This document shows, piece by piece, positions 1-8,911 of a stretch of 11,943 nt of DNA. The stretch spans positions 25,245-37,187 of the forward strand of contig NW_014013431.1 of the NCBI RefSeq assembly GCF_000611645.1, read 5' to 3'. Made by a program: the position numbers and the translations under genes. Numbering within the stretch: position 1 is the first letter of the stretch; every line of letters starts with the position of its first letter. This DNA comes from Monoraphidium neglectum (lineage: Eukaryota > Chlorophyta > Chlorophyceae > Sphaeropleales > Selenastraceae). The notes below the pieces were generated by a model. The model searched no databases. It had not been told where the DNA came from and was given only the letters and a program-made list of their open reading frames with translations.

Positions 1-7
1 CCCCCAG

Positions 8-3000
8 GTCAAGCGGGCGGCGCGAGAGGGCAAGCCCCCGCCCCCGCCCCCGGCCGGCGTCACTCTGCAACCCGCCATGGCCGCTGCCGCCCAGCGCCTC
101 GTCGCCGCGCCCGCCGCCGCAGCTTCGCGGCCCCCCGCCGCAGGCGGCCCAACCGCAGCACCCGCTCTAGCGCCCGCCCCCCTGCAGCCACAGGGGGCGC
201 GGCTGTCTCCCGCCCAGCTCAGCGGCGCAGATGCACTGATGGCCGCCGCAGCGGCCGCGGCGGCAGCGGCGCAGCCGCATGGGCCTGGCACGGTCCCAGA
301 CGCTGGGCGCAACCCAGCCGACGCCGCGGCGGCGGCGGCGGCTGCGGAGCGCGTGGCCAGGTACAGCGCCCTCCGACAGAAGCGGCTGCTACGTGAGGCG
401 GCCGCGCGCCGCGAACGCAGGGCGGCGCGTGCGGCGGTTGGCCGGCCGGCGGAGAGCTCCGATGAGGGCGGCGACGAGGAGGAAGAGGAGGAGGTGGAGC
501 GGGATGCACGCGGGGGTGCAGACGGCGGTGTGGGGGGCGGCGAGGGGGGGCATGCAAACAAGCGGGTGCGCCGGGAGGAGTTGAGGATCGACCCGCGGCC
601 GTGGGATGAGGTGATGGCGGATGAGGGGCCCGAGGTCTCGTGCGGCGACGACGCGGGCGGCGGCAGCGGCGGGGCCGGTCGCGATGCCGTCAGCGGCGGC
701 ACTGACCAGGGCCCGAGACGGCGGCAGGCTGGAGGCGCCGAGAAGGGGCAGGAGGGGCGGAGGGGGCACGGCGGGCAGCAGCAGGCGGCGGGTCAGCAGG
801 AGGAGGGGCTGCAGCAAGAGGAGGCGGCCAGGCGGCAGCAGCACAAAGAAGATCTACGGGAGGGCCGCATCATGGCACAGTCCATAGAGGAGTGGACGCC
901 CCTGCCAGAGTCATACTTTGACTACCCGCCGCCCGGCGCCCCGCGCCCCTCCCGCCACGCGCCGCTGGCGGCGCTCGCTGAGTCAGCGCTGTCCGGCCTC
1001 CGCGGCCGCCCGCAGCTCTCGGCCCGCGCGCGGGCGGCTGCCGCGGCGGGGCTGCCGGCGCCGGCGCGGCCGGCCGTGGATTCCAAGCGGCTGTGGCGGG
1101 GTATCGACGTGCCAAAGTTGGCCAACATCCCTGCTGGCAGTTTGTGGGGCACCCAGATCTCGGAAGACATGCGGGCGGTGGACAGCAGCAGCAGCGATTA
1201 CAGCTCCAGCGGCGATGAGGAGCAGCGGGCGGCGCGGGACGAGGCGCGGGAGGGGGCGAAGGGGCTGGGGGCGGACGAGGAGGGCGCTGCCACGATCAAG
1301 CGGCGGCCGTGAGTTGATGGGGGAGGGCACAATTTGAATCTTCTTATGGTGTTTGTGGGGCTGCGAGTGAGTCGTTTGAGTCTTTTGGCGTGCTGGTGAT
1401 ACAGGAGCAAGTCAGTTTGATTGAGGCTGAGGGGATCGTGAGGGTAGGGGGTGGCGAAGGAGGCGATAAAGGCTCAGGGTCAAGTGCGTGGATATTGTAT
1501 GAGCGCCTTGATGCCAAGCTTTCCTCCTGACATGTATGAGCCTCCCACTCTCTGTGACCACCAAGCGCCGTCAGCCAGCGCGTAACACACCCTCCTGGCG
1601 GATCAACCACCCCCCTGGCCCCACCAGGTTCTGGCCCGGCGTGGACGTCGACATTCCCCCTGGGGGGTGGCCCAGGGTCCAGGGAATACAAACCATGGTG
1701 GGTGGTGGGGCAACACGATAGCATCTCCCACCCCGCACGATATCCTCAAATTCAGACCTGATCAACCTCCCGATCACCTGGCCGTTCGGCCGTGTCGCCG
1801 CAGGATGACGTCACCGCCGCACTGACGTGGCTGGTTGACACCGTGGCTGAGGGGGAGGCCAGGGGGGAGGATGAGAGGGTGCTGGCCCACCAGATCATGG
1901 CTGGCATGAAGGTCGCAGAGTGAGCTGCGCCCTGCGCTCCGCAGGGGCCCTTGACGTGCTTTGGGGTTCAAACAATCCCGGGCTTGGGAACGGTGAGGGG
2001 GGTGTTACCGGTGTGGGGCGGGAGGGGGGCAGGGCTCAAGCAGCCTTGAGGTGTGACGGCCCCTGCTACCCTTCGCTGCAGTACTCCTTTGATCACCATC
2101 CTCCCAGCCAGCTCATGTGGCCCAATGCCCGCAACCCTGCCGCCATCTTCAAACTCCCTTCTTTACACAAAACCCCCGGTCCCCCTCTCGACCCCTCCCA
2201 TGCCCCCTTCCCCCCCTCCCCCATATGCAGCCCCACGCTGCCGGTTGATCCCTACGCACACATCCCCAAGCCCATCATCTGCCTCGGACAGAACGCCCAC
2301 GCGCGCCGCGACCGCCGCGGCGGCGTCGACGGCGTCCCCTCGGCCACCGCCATCAGGCAGGCGCTCGCCGCCACCCAGACCATCCTCCGCTCCATCGTAA
2401 ACGACGCAGCCGCCGCTGGCGCCGCGACCGCAGCCACGGGCGGCGTCGGCGGCTCAGTGCCTGCGGCACCCGCGGCGGCGTTTGAGTACGAACCGCTTGA
2501 GGGCGGCGGCGCCGGCGCGGCGGCGGGCAGTGCGGGGCTGCTACGGGAGGTCCAGGAAATGTCATCACTCCCGTCTGGCGGCCGCCGCTGCGCGCCGTTC
2601 ACGCGCACCGACCAGCTGGCCGCGATACTGCGCGCCGCACAGCCGCTGCTGACGAAGCTCGAGGCGGCGAACGGCGCGCGCGGCGCGGTCGGGCTGCCGC
2701 CGCTGATGCATGAACAGGCGGAGGCGGCGCTTGATGCGCGCGAAGTGCAGGAGGCAGCGGCGGAGCGCGCGCGGCGGGGGCGGCCGTACGAGCCGCCCTT
2801 CTACCGCCCGGCCCCGCCGACGGGCACGGACGCGCGCGGGGCGGTGCTGCCGTTCGATGCGGCGTTGTCTGCTAACGCCTCCGCCGCCGCCGCCGCCGCG
2901 CGCGCAGCGGGTGCGGACGAGCTCGCCGCGGCGGACGAGGCGATCGCGGCCGACGCGGCGCGGGCGGGCGCGATGGTGGAAGCTGCCGGCGGCGCGGCGG

Positions 3001-4100
3001 CGCTGGGGTTGGCGGGCGGCGGCGAGGATGTCGGTTTGGAGTCGATCCCGGGGCTTCCGCCGGCCGACATCGAGCGCGGACCGTTTGAAGGCCACTCCCG
3101 GCGCCGCGCCGAGTTGGAGCCGTCCGCGCCGGCGCTGGCGCGGCTTGCCGCGCGCGTCGACGCCGCGTGGGCGGCGCGGACCGCCGCCGACGGTCTCGGC
3201 TGGGACGCCGCCGCCGAGGCGGCCGCGGGTGCCGAGGCCGCGGCTGCGGCGGAGCGGCGCGCGGGGCTGGACGCGCGGCGGGCGCGGTTCGCAGCAGGGC
3301 TGGGGACGCCGCAGGATTTGGATGAGGATGAGGAAGCGTTTGCCGCGGGAGAAGAGAGCGTCCTCGGGGACAGGGAGGCGTGGGTTGAGCAGCTTCCCGA
3401 CGACTACCCAGAAACCGGCGACGACGGCACCGGCGCAGGCCCCTGCGGGCCCGGCGGGCTTTCGCCCTACGAACGCGCGGCGGCCATCGCCCTGACCGCG
3501 TCCGAGCGCGCGCCGCTGCTGCGGCGCCGTGCGGCGGCGACGCGCAACCCAGCAGACGCGGCCGCAGCGAGCCGTGCGGAGGCGACCGCGGCGCGGTGGG
3601 AGGCGCGGGCGGAGGGGCTGAAAAGAGAGGAGGATGCAGCGGACGGCGGCGGCGGCGGCGGCGGTGGGTGTGCGTTTTGGGAGGGCGTGGACTGGGGCAC
3701 CCTGGAGGTCCGGGAGGTGGAGATCACGCCAGAGGTGAGCCGCCAGTGGCTGGGAGCCGCTGCATTGATGAGCGTTGGGTTGCCTCAAGGCTTTTGCTGG
3801 CGAGCGGCCGTGGCGAACTTGATTGTTTTGCATGCAACCTGTCGGGTGTGATGTTGTGTGGCTGCAGAGGCTTTGGCACTGCAAAACTTCACTCACAGCA
3901 ACAGGTCCTGACACTCTGCTCCGGACTACGCTGGCCGTCTCCCCCCACCCCCGAAATCACCACCACCACCGACCACCATCACCACCACCACCGACCACCC
4001 ACTCGCCCAGATGAGCGCCATCCTTGGGGCCGCGCACGACCTGGCGCTGCAGGACCCCAGCCTGGCGGTCAACCTGGACCAGAGCCAGCAGGGGGAGTGA
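8..4100 (+). CDS. Large Ala-rich, low-complexity protein of unknown function (5' partial, five exons)
   Basis: Family not recognised. Preferred model: join(8..1308, 1628..1697, 1804..1919, 2108..3734, 4011..4100), 1,067 codons plus stop TGA 4098-4100. All phases fit. Donors are GTGAGT, GTGGGT, GTGAGC and GTGAGC; every acceptor ends in AG. Bases 1-7 (cccccag) look like an acceptor, so an upstream exon is likely. The frame is open to the window edge; an ATG in good context at 77 is the alternative start. Counting residues from base 8: poly-Ala and a basic Arg/Ala-rich likely helix (about 77-143), an acidic Glu run (about 149-163), a basic NLS-like patch NKRVRREELR (about 184), a Gln/Glu-rich stretch (about 247-285), a Ser/acidic CK2-like patch (about 393-406), then a long Ala-rich exon 4. 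Ordered-looking islands share W-x-G-[IV]-D: LWRGID (362), FWPGVD (435), FWEGVD (1019). A nuclear scaffold or regulatory role is only a guess. The exon 3/4 junction is ambiguous: donor 1912 with acceptor 2081 also keeps frame. No in-frame intron could be built using the CAG at 2230. Confidence 0.6.
1309..1627 (+). other. Intron 1 of the unknown Ala-rich gene
   Basis: A 319-bp gap between a perfect GTGAGT donor at 1309 and a pyrimidine-rich acceptor (ccccaccag) ending at 1627. The TGA at 1310-1312, which would otherwise end the first reading frame, lies inside the donor. Splicing joins CC to G and continues as ...KRRP-FWPGVDV. Nothing else is recognisable inside it. Confidence 0.6.
3958..4000 (+). 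repeat. CAC trinucleotide repeat in the last intron of gene 1
   Basis: An imperfect (CAC)n run, interrupted by GAC and CAT units, just upstream of the acceptor CAG at 4008-4010. It lies within intron 3735-4010 and probably forms part of the C-rich tract before the splice site. Read directly from the sequence. Confidence 0.8.
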
Positions 4101-4705
4101 GGGAATGCGACGATGGCGGGACGGGGCCAGCAGGGGCGGCAGGAGCGGCGGGGGCGGCAGGGTCGGCAGTTGTCAGGGACCAGGGGGAGCAAGGCAGGGG
4201 ACAGCAGGAGACGCCGTGAAGACGGCCTGGGTATGGAGGGGTGCGAACGCACAGAGCAGGAGGGCGGCGAGGAGCCGGCGCTGCGGGTGGGTTAGCCGCA
4301 CAGGCGTCTGCTGGGGGTCTGCCGGCCAGCAGAGGCTGCATGAGCCGGCCAACCGCCGGCGGCGGCGGGTTCAGCGGCGAGTGCAGTGACATGTGCAGCA
4401 TGAGGCGCGGGGGGCAGCATGTATCAGCATTCGGGCCTGTCTGGGCCAGGAGGGCGCTCAGCAGCGGCAATGCGGATTTCCTGGGTGCCGGGGCTGCGGC
4501 GGCTGTCCCGCGCAGCAGGCCCGCCCCCAACCCCCAAAAGCGAAGAGACGAGCAGCAGGAGCGATGCAGCGGCGAAAGAGGACAGCATTGAGAACAGGCT
4601 GCGGCGTCAGGGCGTGGCGCCTTCCTTCAGGGCTCAGCGATGATGCCGGGTCAAACACAGCAACTCAATCAAGGCGCATCACATTGGTGGCTCCACGACA
4701 AACGA

Positions 4706-4802
4706 ACAGCAACAGCAGCAACAGCAGCAACAGCAGCAACTGCAGCAACTGCAGCAGCAGCATGTACAGCAACAGCAACGGCAACAACAACAGCAACAGC
4801 AG
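4706..4802 (+). repeat. CAACAGCAG-type microsatellite
   Basis: About 97 bp built from CAA and CAG trinucleotides. The left part is regular CAACAGCAG 9-mers drifting to CAACTGCAG. The right part is mixed CAG, CAA and CGG units. It lies downstream of the stop of gene 1 and is open in all three + frames (Asn/Ser-rich, Gln-rich and Ala/Thr-rich readings), as expected of a trinucleotide repeat, so openness is not evidence of coding. Confidence 0.85.
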
Positions 4803-5149
4803 GTGGCAGGATGTGGATCGGCGAGCTGGCAGGTCCTTGCAAAAGCACCAAGCGAATTTGTTGCACGCGCCTGCGCCTGTGCTTGCAGCTGCAGCTGCCG
4901 GTGGCTTGTGGCAGCAGGGGCGCAGCCTTGACCACGACTGCAATAGGCAGCGGAGATGTCGGGCGTGTTTGATGCTTTCAATCTTACACAAGATCACACG
5001 CATTTGGGTGGGGAGGGGTTCACAACCCCCAGTCAGCAGGAACAATTCGTATGCTTGCATGCCATTGCTAAGCCTTGTCCATGCTTATGAGGGCAGGGCG
5101 GCAAAATGAGCGCAGATCATATTCATTCAAGACAGGCAAGGACATGTAC

Positions 5150-5280
5150 ATGCTTGCCAGCAGGTGTTTTTGAAAAACCCCTCTTTGGTGGAGGTTTCAT
5201 GCTTGCGTTCATGCATGCTTGTCAGCAGGTGTTTCAAACAACCCCACTTTGGTGCAGGTTGCATGCTTGCGTTTGTGCGG
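5150..5280 (+). repeat. Degenerate 65-bp tandem repeat, two copies
   Basis: Copy 1 starts at 5150 (atgcttgccagcaggtgttt) and copy 2 at 5215 (atgcttgtcagcaggtgttt). Both continue through a related middle part containing ctttggtg, and both end near catgcttgcgtt. The ATGCTTG word recurs inside each unit, and a further isolated ATGCTTGCATG lies at about 5050. No protein-coding signal is seen. Confidence 0.75.
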
Positions 5281-5360
5281 CTCTCCAGATGGCAAGCAGC
5301 AGGCTGCTTTGTATTGCTGCCATTGTATAGCCAACCTCCAGGATGTTGTCAGGAAGTTCT

Positions 5361-5365
5361 TGTAA
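5361..5365 (+). terminator. Candidate TGTAA polyadenylation signal
   Basis: TGTAA is the common poly(A) signal of chlorophyte algae. This is the first copy on the + strand after the stop codon of gene 1, but it lies about 1.26 kb downstream. A pentamer also occurs often by chance, so the assignment is weak. Confidence 0.2.
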
Positions 5366-6045
5366 TTGCATTGATCGCGCTACAAAGGTACGTTGCAGCA
5401 TGTATTCAGGTCTTGCAACATACACCAGGACACATGATGCTTAGCGGGCATATCAACATCCATACAGGCGTTCAGAGTGGCGAGGGAACCCCTGTTGCTT
5501 GATGTTCGCATCACTGTGCGGCAAGTGACAGACATGGGATGGTAAATTATTGAAGTGGCTATCATATGCCTGAATGGCAGCATGCATGCACAGCAATTAC
5601 TTCTGGAACGAGGGTGAAAGGGTGGCACTGGCTGTGCGTCTAGCGGCTGTGAGCAGTCAGCTTTGATGGGATTCTTCCAGTGGGACGTCAGCATGAGCAA
5701 AGTTCCATTGGCCGTGTGATTTTGACAGCATCATCGGAACTCATGGGTGCTGCTGGGGCATATGTTTTGAACCAAACTTGCTGCAAGGATTGTGCTGTGG
5801 GGCCCTCGACCCAGTGCAGTTTGCACCACAGCAAGCACCCACCCTGGCAGCAGTGGGCACTGCCGGTGACGTGACTGACATGTAGGTCACAGCAGCAGCC
5901 GCTGTGGTGTCGCAGAGGTATCACCACTTACGTATTGATGTCTAGCTGTGTATGCGCCCGCTTCTGCAGCAAGGCTGGCCGAGCTGGAGATCAAGCTCTT
6001 CGTATCAGGACCGCATGAAGGCCCGTATGCACTAAATGATTTTTT

Positions 6046-6101
6046 GACTAGCCTGAAAACAAACTAGTAGCCAATCCACCCGTCACAGCTTTGCCCATTG
6101 G
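6046..6101 (+). promoter_or_regulatory. Candidate upstream region of the TPR-hydrolase gene
   Basis: Within 180 bp of the ATG are a CCAAT on the + strand (6071-6075) and an inverted CCAAT (attgg, 6097-6101). Just before them is a 22-bp word starting at 6046 that recurs with 18 of 22 matches in intron 2 of the same gene. No clear TATA box is seen. CCAAT pentamers are common by chance, so this is a weak call. Confidence 0.2.
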
Positions 6102-6221
6102 CGGCGGCGGCAAGAAACCGCTGCTTGCACCACGCCACTCTGCAACCTTGAGGTGCCCGGACACGATCCTGCCAGAGGGCTGGCAGCAGCGCCAGGCGCG
6201 CAGCTGCAACCTACGGTGTGA

Positions 6222-8911
6222 ATGTCGGTGGCGGCGCGCAAGGCAGAGGCGGACGAGCTCTTCCGTGCGGGCCGGCACCAAGAGGCGGTGCTCGCGTATG
6301 GCGGGGCGCTCTCACTCGCAGAGGAGCGGCGGGACGCGTCCCTGCTGCACCTGCTGTATGCGAACAGGTGAGGCTGGGCCTGTGATCTCACACATTTTCA
6401 GTACATCGGCCTAGGCAGGGCGCTTGCCCGGCCCGCTCCGCCTGGCTCAAGCTGTGGTTGACGGCATCGCACCAGCACCCCATCAGCACCTGTGCCCTCT
6501 TGGCTGCGTCTCCCTCACATTTAGGGCTGCGGCGCTCCTGGCGCTCAAAGAATGGCAGGCGGCGCTGGCTGACGCGCTGTCCAGCGTGGCGGTTGATGAC
6601 TCGTGAGCAGGCCTCGGGGCCCTCTGGGGGTTGCGGGGCATTGGTGGCGGAGGGCAGTGCTTGCAGCAGCAGATGAATTACAGGCACTGGGGGATTGGTG
6701 GCGTCAACCCTGGTCCGGGTGCAAGCTGGGATCTCGTCGTTCAATTGAGCTCGGACTAGTCTGAAATCAATCTACGTTGTTACAGCTGGCAGACCACATT
6801 GTCAAGGCGGCTGCTGCCTTGATAGAAGATAGCGGTCAACACGCGCTGCACCCCACTGATACCTGCGGCTTTGGAGACCCCACCCGCAAAATCCTGTACT
6901 CTAACGCACGGCCTGGCAGTGCACAACACCAACAAACTCCTAACTCCATCCGCGCAGCTACGCCAAGGGCCACTATCGAGCCGCAGTCGCACTGCAAAAG
7001 CTCGGCCGAGCCCCAGACGCCCTCCGCCACGCCGCACGCGCCGCCGCGCTTGACTCCGCGAGCCGCGACGCAGCGGCGCTGCTGCTGCGCCTCCAGGCCG
7101 GGAGCACAGCCCCTGGGCCGGGCGCGGCATCCTCCAGCGGCGAGCAACAGCAGCAGCGGGCAGGCGCGGCGGGTGCCGTGGGCGTGAAATCGGGCGCCCG
7201 CGTCGGAGCCGGTGCTGGGCCGCTGACACAGGCACGGGCGCTCGCGCTGGTGCCGGTGGCGATGCGGGGCGGCAGTCGGTATGTGGCGTCGAGGGATGGC
7301 GGTGACGCCAACGTGTTGGTGTTGTGCCATGGCCTTGGGGACAAGCCTGACCGGTTTGCAGGTGAGCGGAGTCCAGCGATGGGAGGTTGCGGCAACGCAC
7401 GCGCCAAGGCAGGGGTTGCTGGTAGATGAGAGAGACAGGAGCCCGTGGTTGCTGGAGGCGTGAGCATTATTTTTAAGCAAGGCGCCAGCCATCTTCCCAG
7501 CTGCACACACCCCCACGTGTCATCAGACCCCCCTGTCCTCCCATCAGCCCCTTCGCATGTCGCTTCCGCTCCACCTGTGCCGCTCACGATCCGCTCACAC
7601 ACACCCTGGTCCCTGCTCAATTTCTTCACAACCCTCATTATCCCCAAATCCCCACACCCCCACAAACCTTTTAAATCCCACAACCCCCGCAACCCTCAAC
7701 CCCCACAAACCCGCAGCGCTGGCGCAGCACATGGCCCTGCCCCAGACCACAGCCCTCGCCCTGGCTGGGCGCCTCGAAATTCCGATGAGCGACGGCGGCC
7801 GTGCCTGGTTCACGGCCTTTGACGAGGAATTCAACCTCATAGCCCCAAGCCCCAATGAGACCCGCCGGGCAGCGTCGCTGGCCGAAACTGTAGAGCTGAT
7901 CTTGCCCTTGCTGGCAGCCCTCTCTGGCAGCGACGGTGCAGAGGAGAGCGGTGGTGCGGCAGCTGTGGAAGAGGGGCTGCAGCGAGCCCCGCGGCGGCGC
8001 GTCCATCTGTTTGGGTTCAGCCAGGGCGGGACCGTCGTTCTGGAGATTGCGCGGCGACTCTGCGGTGGCAGCTGGGCGGATGCGGTTGCGGACAGCGGTG
8101 GCGGCGGCGGTGGCAGCGGCACTGGGTCGGCTGGGTGCCGTGCGCCAGCGTGGCTGGGCAGCGTGGTGGCGGTGTCGGCATCACTGCTGGAGGAGCGGCT
8201 GCCTGCTCTGGAAAGGGAGCAGCGGGGTCGGGACGGGGCGGCGGCCGCAGGCGGCGTGGCTGGTGCGCAGGCATCGGTGGCGGGAGCAGCGGGTGGCTTC
8301 ATGCCGCGCGCCGTGCCTGTGCTGATTACTCATGGAGACAGGGATGAGGTGGTGCCCAGGAAGGCAGTGGAAAGGTGGGTCAATGCACCACCGCTGCGTG
8401 CTGGACAGCTTTTGTGATTGTGTTTGTGTGTTGGGGGGCGGGGGAGGGGTTGCCGTGTGTGGCCGTGGCATCGCCTTGCTTCCTGTCTCAGGTCTGCAGC
8501 AGTTGCTGCGCTTGACCCGCCTTCTCACTGACTGCCTTGAGCTCAAGCCTGCGGACGGCGGGGCTGCGGCCGCGTCCATCCAATTGCCACGTCTCCTTTG
8601 TTACTGGCCTCAAACACACCACATAGCACGTCGGCGCCACCACCCCCCCTGAACACAATCATTTCGGCCCCAACGATCATCCCCGCTCCCCGCACAAACC
8701 TCGCCTCAGGTCGGCGGCCCTGCTGCGGGAGGCCGGTTGCGACGTGTCACTGCATCGTGTCGCGGGCAAGGGTCACGCCATGGTGGGGCCAGACAAAGCG
8801 GAGGCGGGGGCGCTGCTGCAGTTCTACGGCGGGGCCCTGGCGGCCGCGCCTCCAGGGGAGGGGTTTGTCGAGGTGGTGGCCCCTGCCGGCTCGGTCGGCG
8901 GAGGGGGTTGA
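6222..8911 (+). CDS. TPR repeat - alpha/beta hydrolase (acyl-protein thioesterase/carboxylesterase-like) fusion
   Basis: Model: join(6222..6367, 6525..6602, 6958..7361, 7717..8374, 8710..8911), 495 residues. All junctions are GT-AG and in phase. An in-frame TGA directly precedes the ATG (6219-6221), which supports this start. Residues 4-110 form three TPR motifs, with the classic LYANRAAALLALKEW and YAKGHYRAAVALQKLG signatures. K7, N48, K78 and R82 match the carboxylate clamp that binds C-terminal EEVD peptides of Hsp70/Hsp90; the remaining clamp Asn is Asp11 here. A Ser/Gly/Gln-rich linker (about 125-165) leads to a hydrolase resembling Pfam Abhydrolase_2: HGLGD (199-203, oxyanion-loop region), nucleophile Ser311 in GFSQGG, probable Asp419 in HGDRDEVVP, and His451 in GKGHAMV. 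Stand-alone family members are about 220-240 residues, so the fusion explains the length. Likely activity is hydrolysis of acyl thioesters or carboxyl esters; the substrate is unknown. No signal or transit peptide is seen, suggesting a cytosolic protein. The Ala/Gly-rich insert at about 290 and 325-345 is low complexity. Confidence 0.85.
6603..6957 (+). other. Intron 2 of the TPR-hydrolase gene
   Basis: 355 bp from donor GTGAGC to acceptor CGCAG. It contains the second copy of the 22-bp word first seen at 6046 (here 6754-6775). An internal TTACAG acceptor-like site at about 6780-6785 would shift the frame and lead to an early stop, so it is not used in the model. Confidence 0.75.
7362..7716 (+). 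other. Intron 3 of the TPR-hydrolase gene
   Basis: 355 bp from donor GTGAGC to acceptor CCCGCAG. Its last 200 bp are strongly C-rich on the + strand with CCCCACA-like words, a long pyrimidine-rich tract. The splice joins the HGLGD exon to the ALAQHMALP exon, exactly as the hydrolase fold needs. No gene is seen inside. Confidence 0.8.
8375..8709 (+). other. Intron 4 of the TPR-hydrolase gene, with a decoy acceptor
   Basis: 335 bp from donor GTGGGT to acceptor CCTCAG at 8709. A second good acceptor (CTGTCTCAG, ending 8491) is followed by an in-frame stretch reading SAAVAALDPPSH and then TGA at 8529-8531. Its first bases resemble the start of the real last exon. Use of the decoy would remove His451. 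Confidence 0.75.

Larger units (their letters stand above)
4101..6221. other. Intergenic region, about 2.1 kb, including the 3' UTR of gene 1 and promoter of gene 2
   Basis: No convincing gene. Bases 4101-4680 are G-rich with many GGCGGC and CAGCAG-like words and short open frames on both strands that lack recognisable domains. Then come a CAACAGCAG microsatellite (4706-4802) and a degenerate 65-bp tandem repeat (5150-5280). From about 5000 to 6080 GC content is visibly lower than in the exons. A TGTAA pentamer, the usual chlorophyte polyadenylation signal, first occurs after the stop at 5361. That would imply an unusually long 3' UTR, or a different signal, or a missed exon. Missed short exons within 4101-4640 cannot be excluded. 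Confidence 0.55.

Noticed and set aside
2179..2230. Possible short intron ending at the CAG at 2228-2230 in gene 1
   Set aside because: None of the nearby GT dinucleotides gives a phase compatible with the downstream frame, while reading straight through keeps the frame open.
2565..3914. Minus-strand open frame of 449 codons
   Set aside because: It is a mirror of the Ala-rich exon 4 of gene 1, with Arg/Pro-rich content typical of the antisense of GC-rich coding DNA.
4393..5109. Open frame of 238 codons spanning the CAACAGCAG microsatellite
   Set aside because: It is open mainly because of the trinucleotide repeat. It shows no domain and continues into AT-richer intergenic sequence.
6603..7716. 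Introns 2 and 3 of the TPR-hydrolase gene are both exactly 355 bp
   Set aside because: Their sequences show no similarity on reading (one is C-rich, the other mixed), so equal length looks like coincidence.
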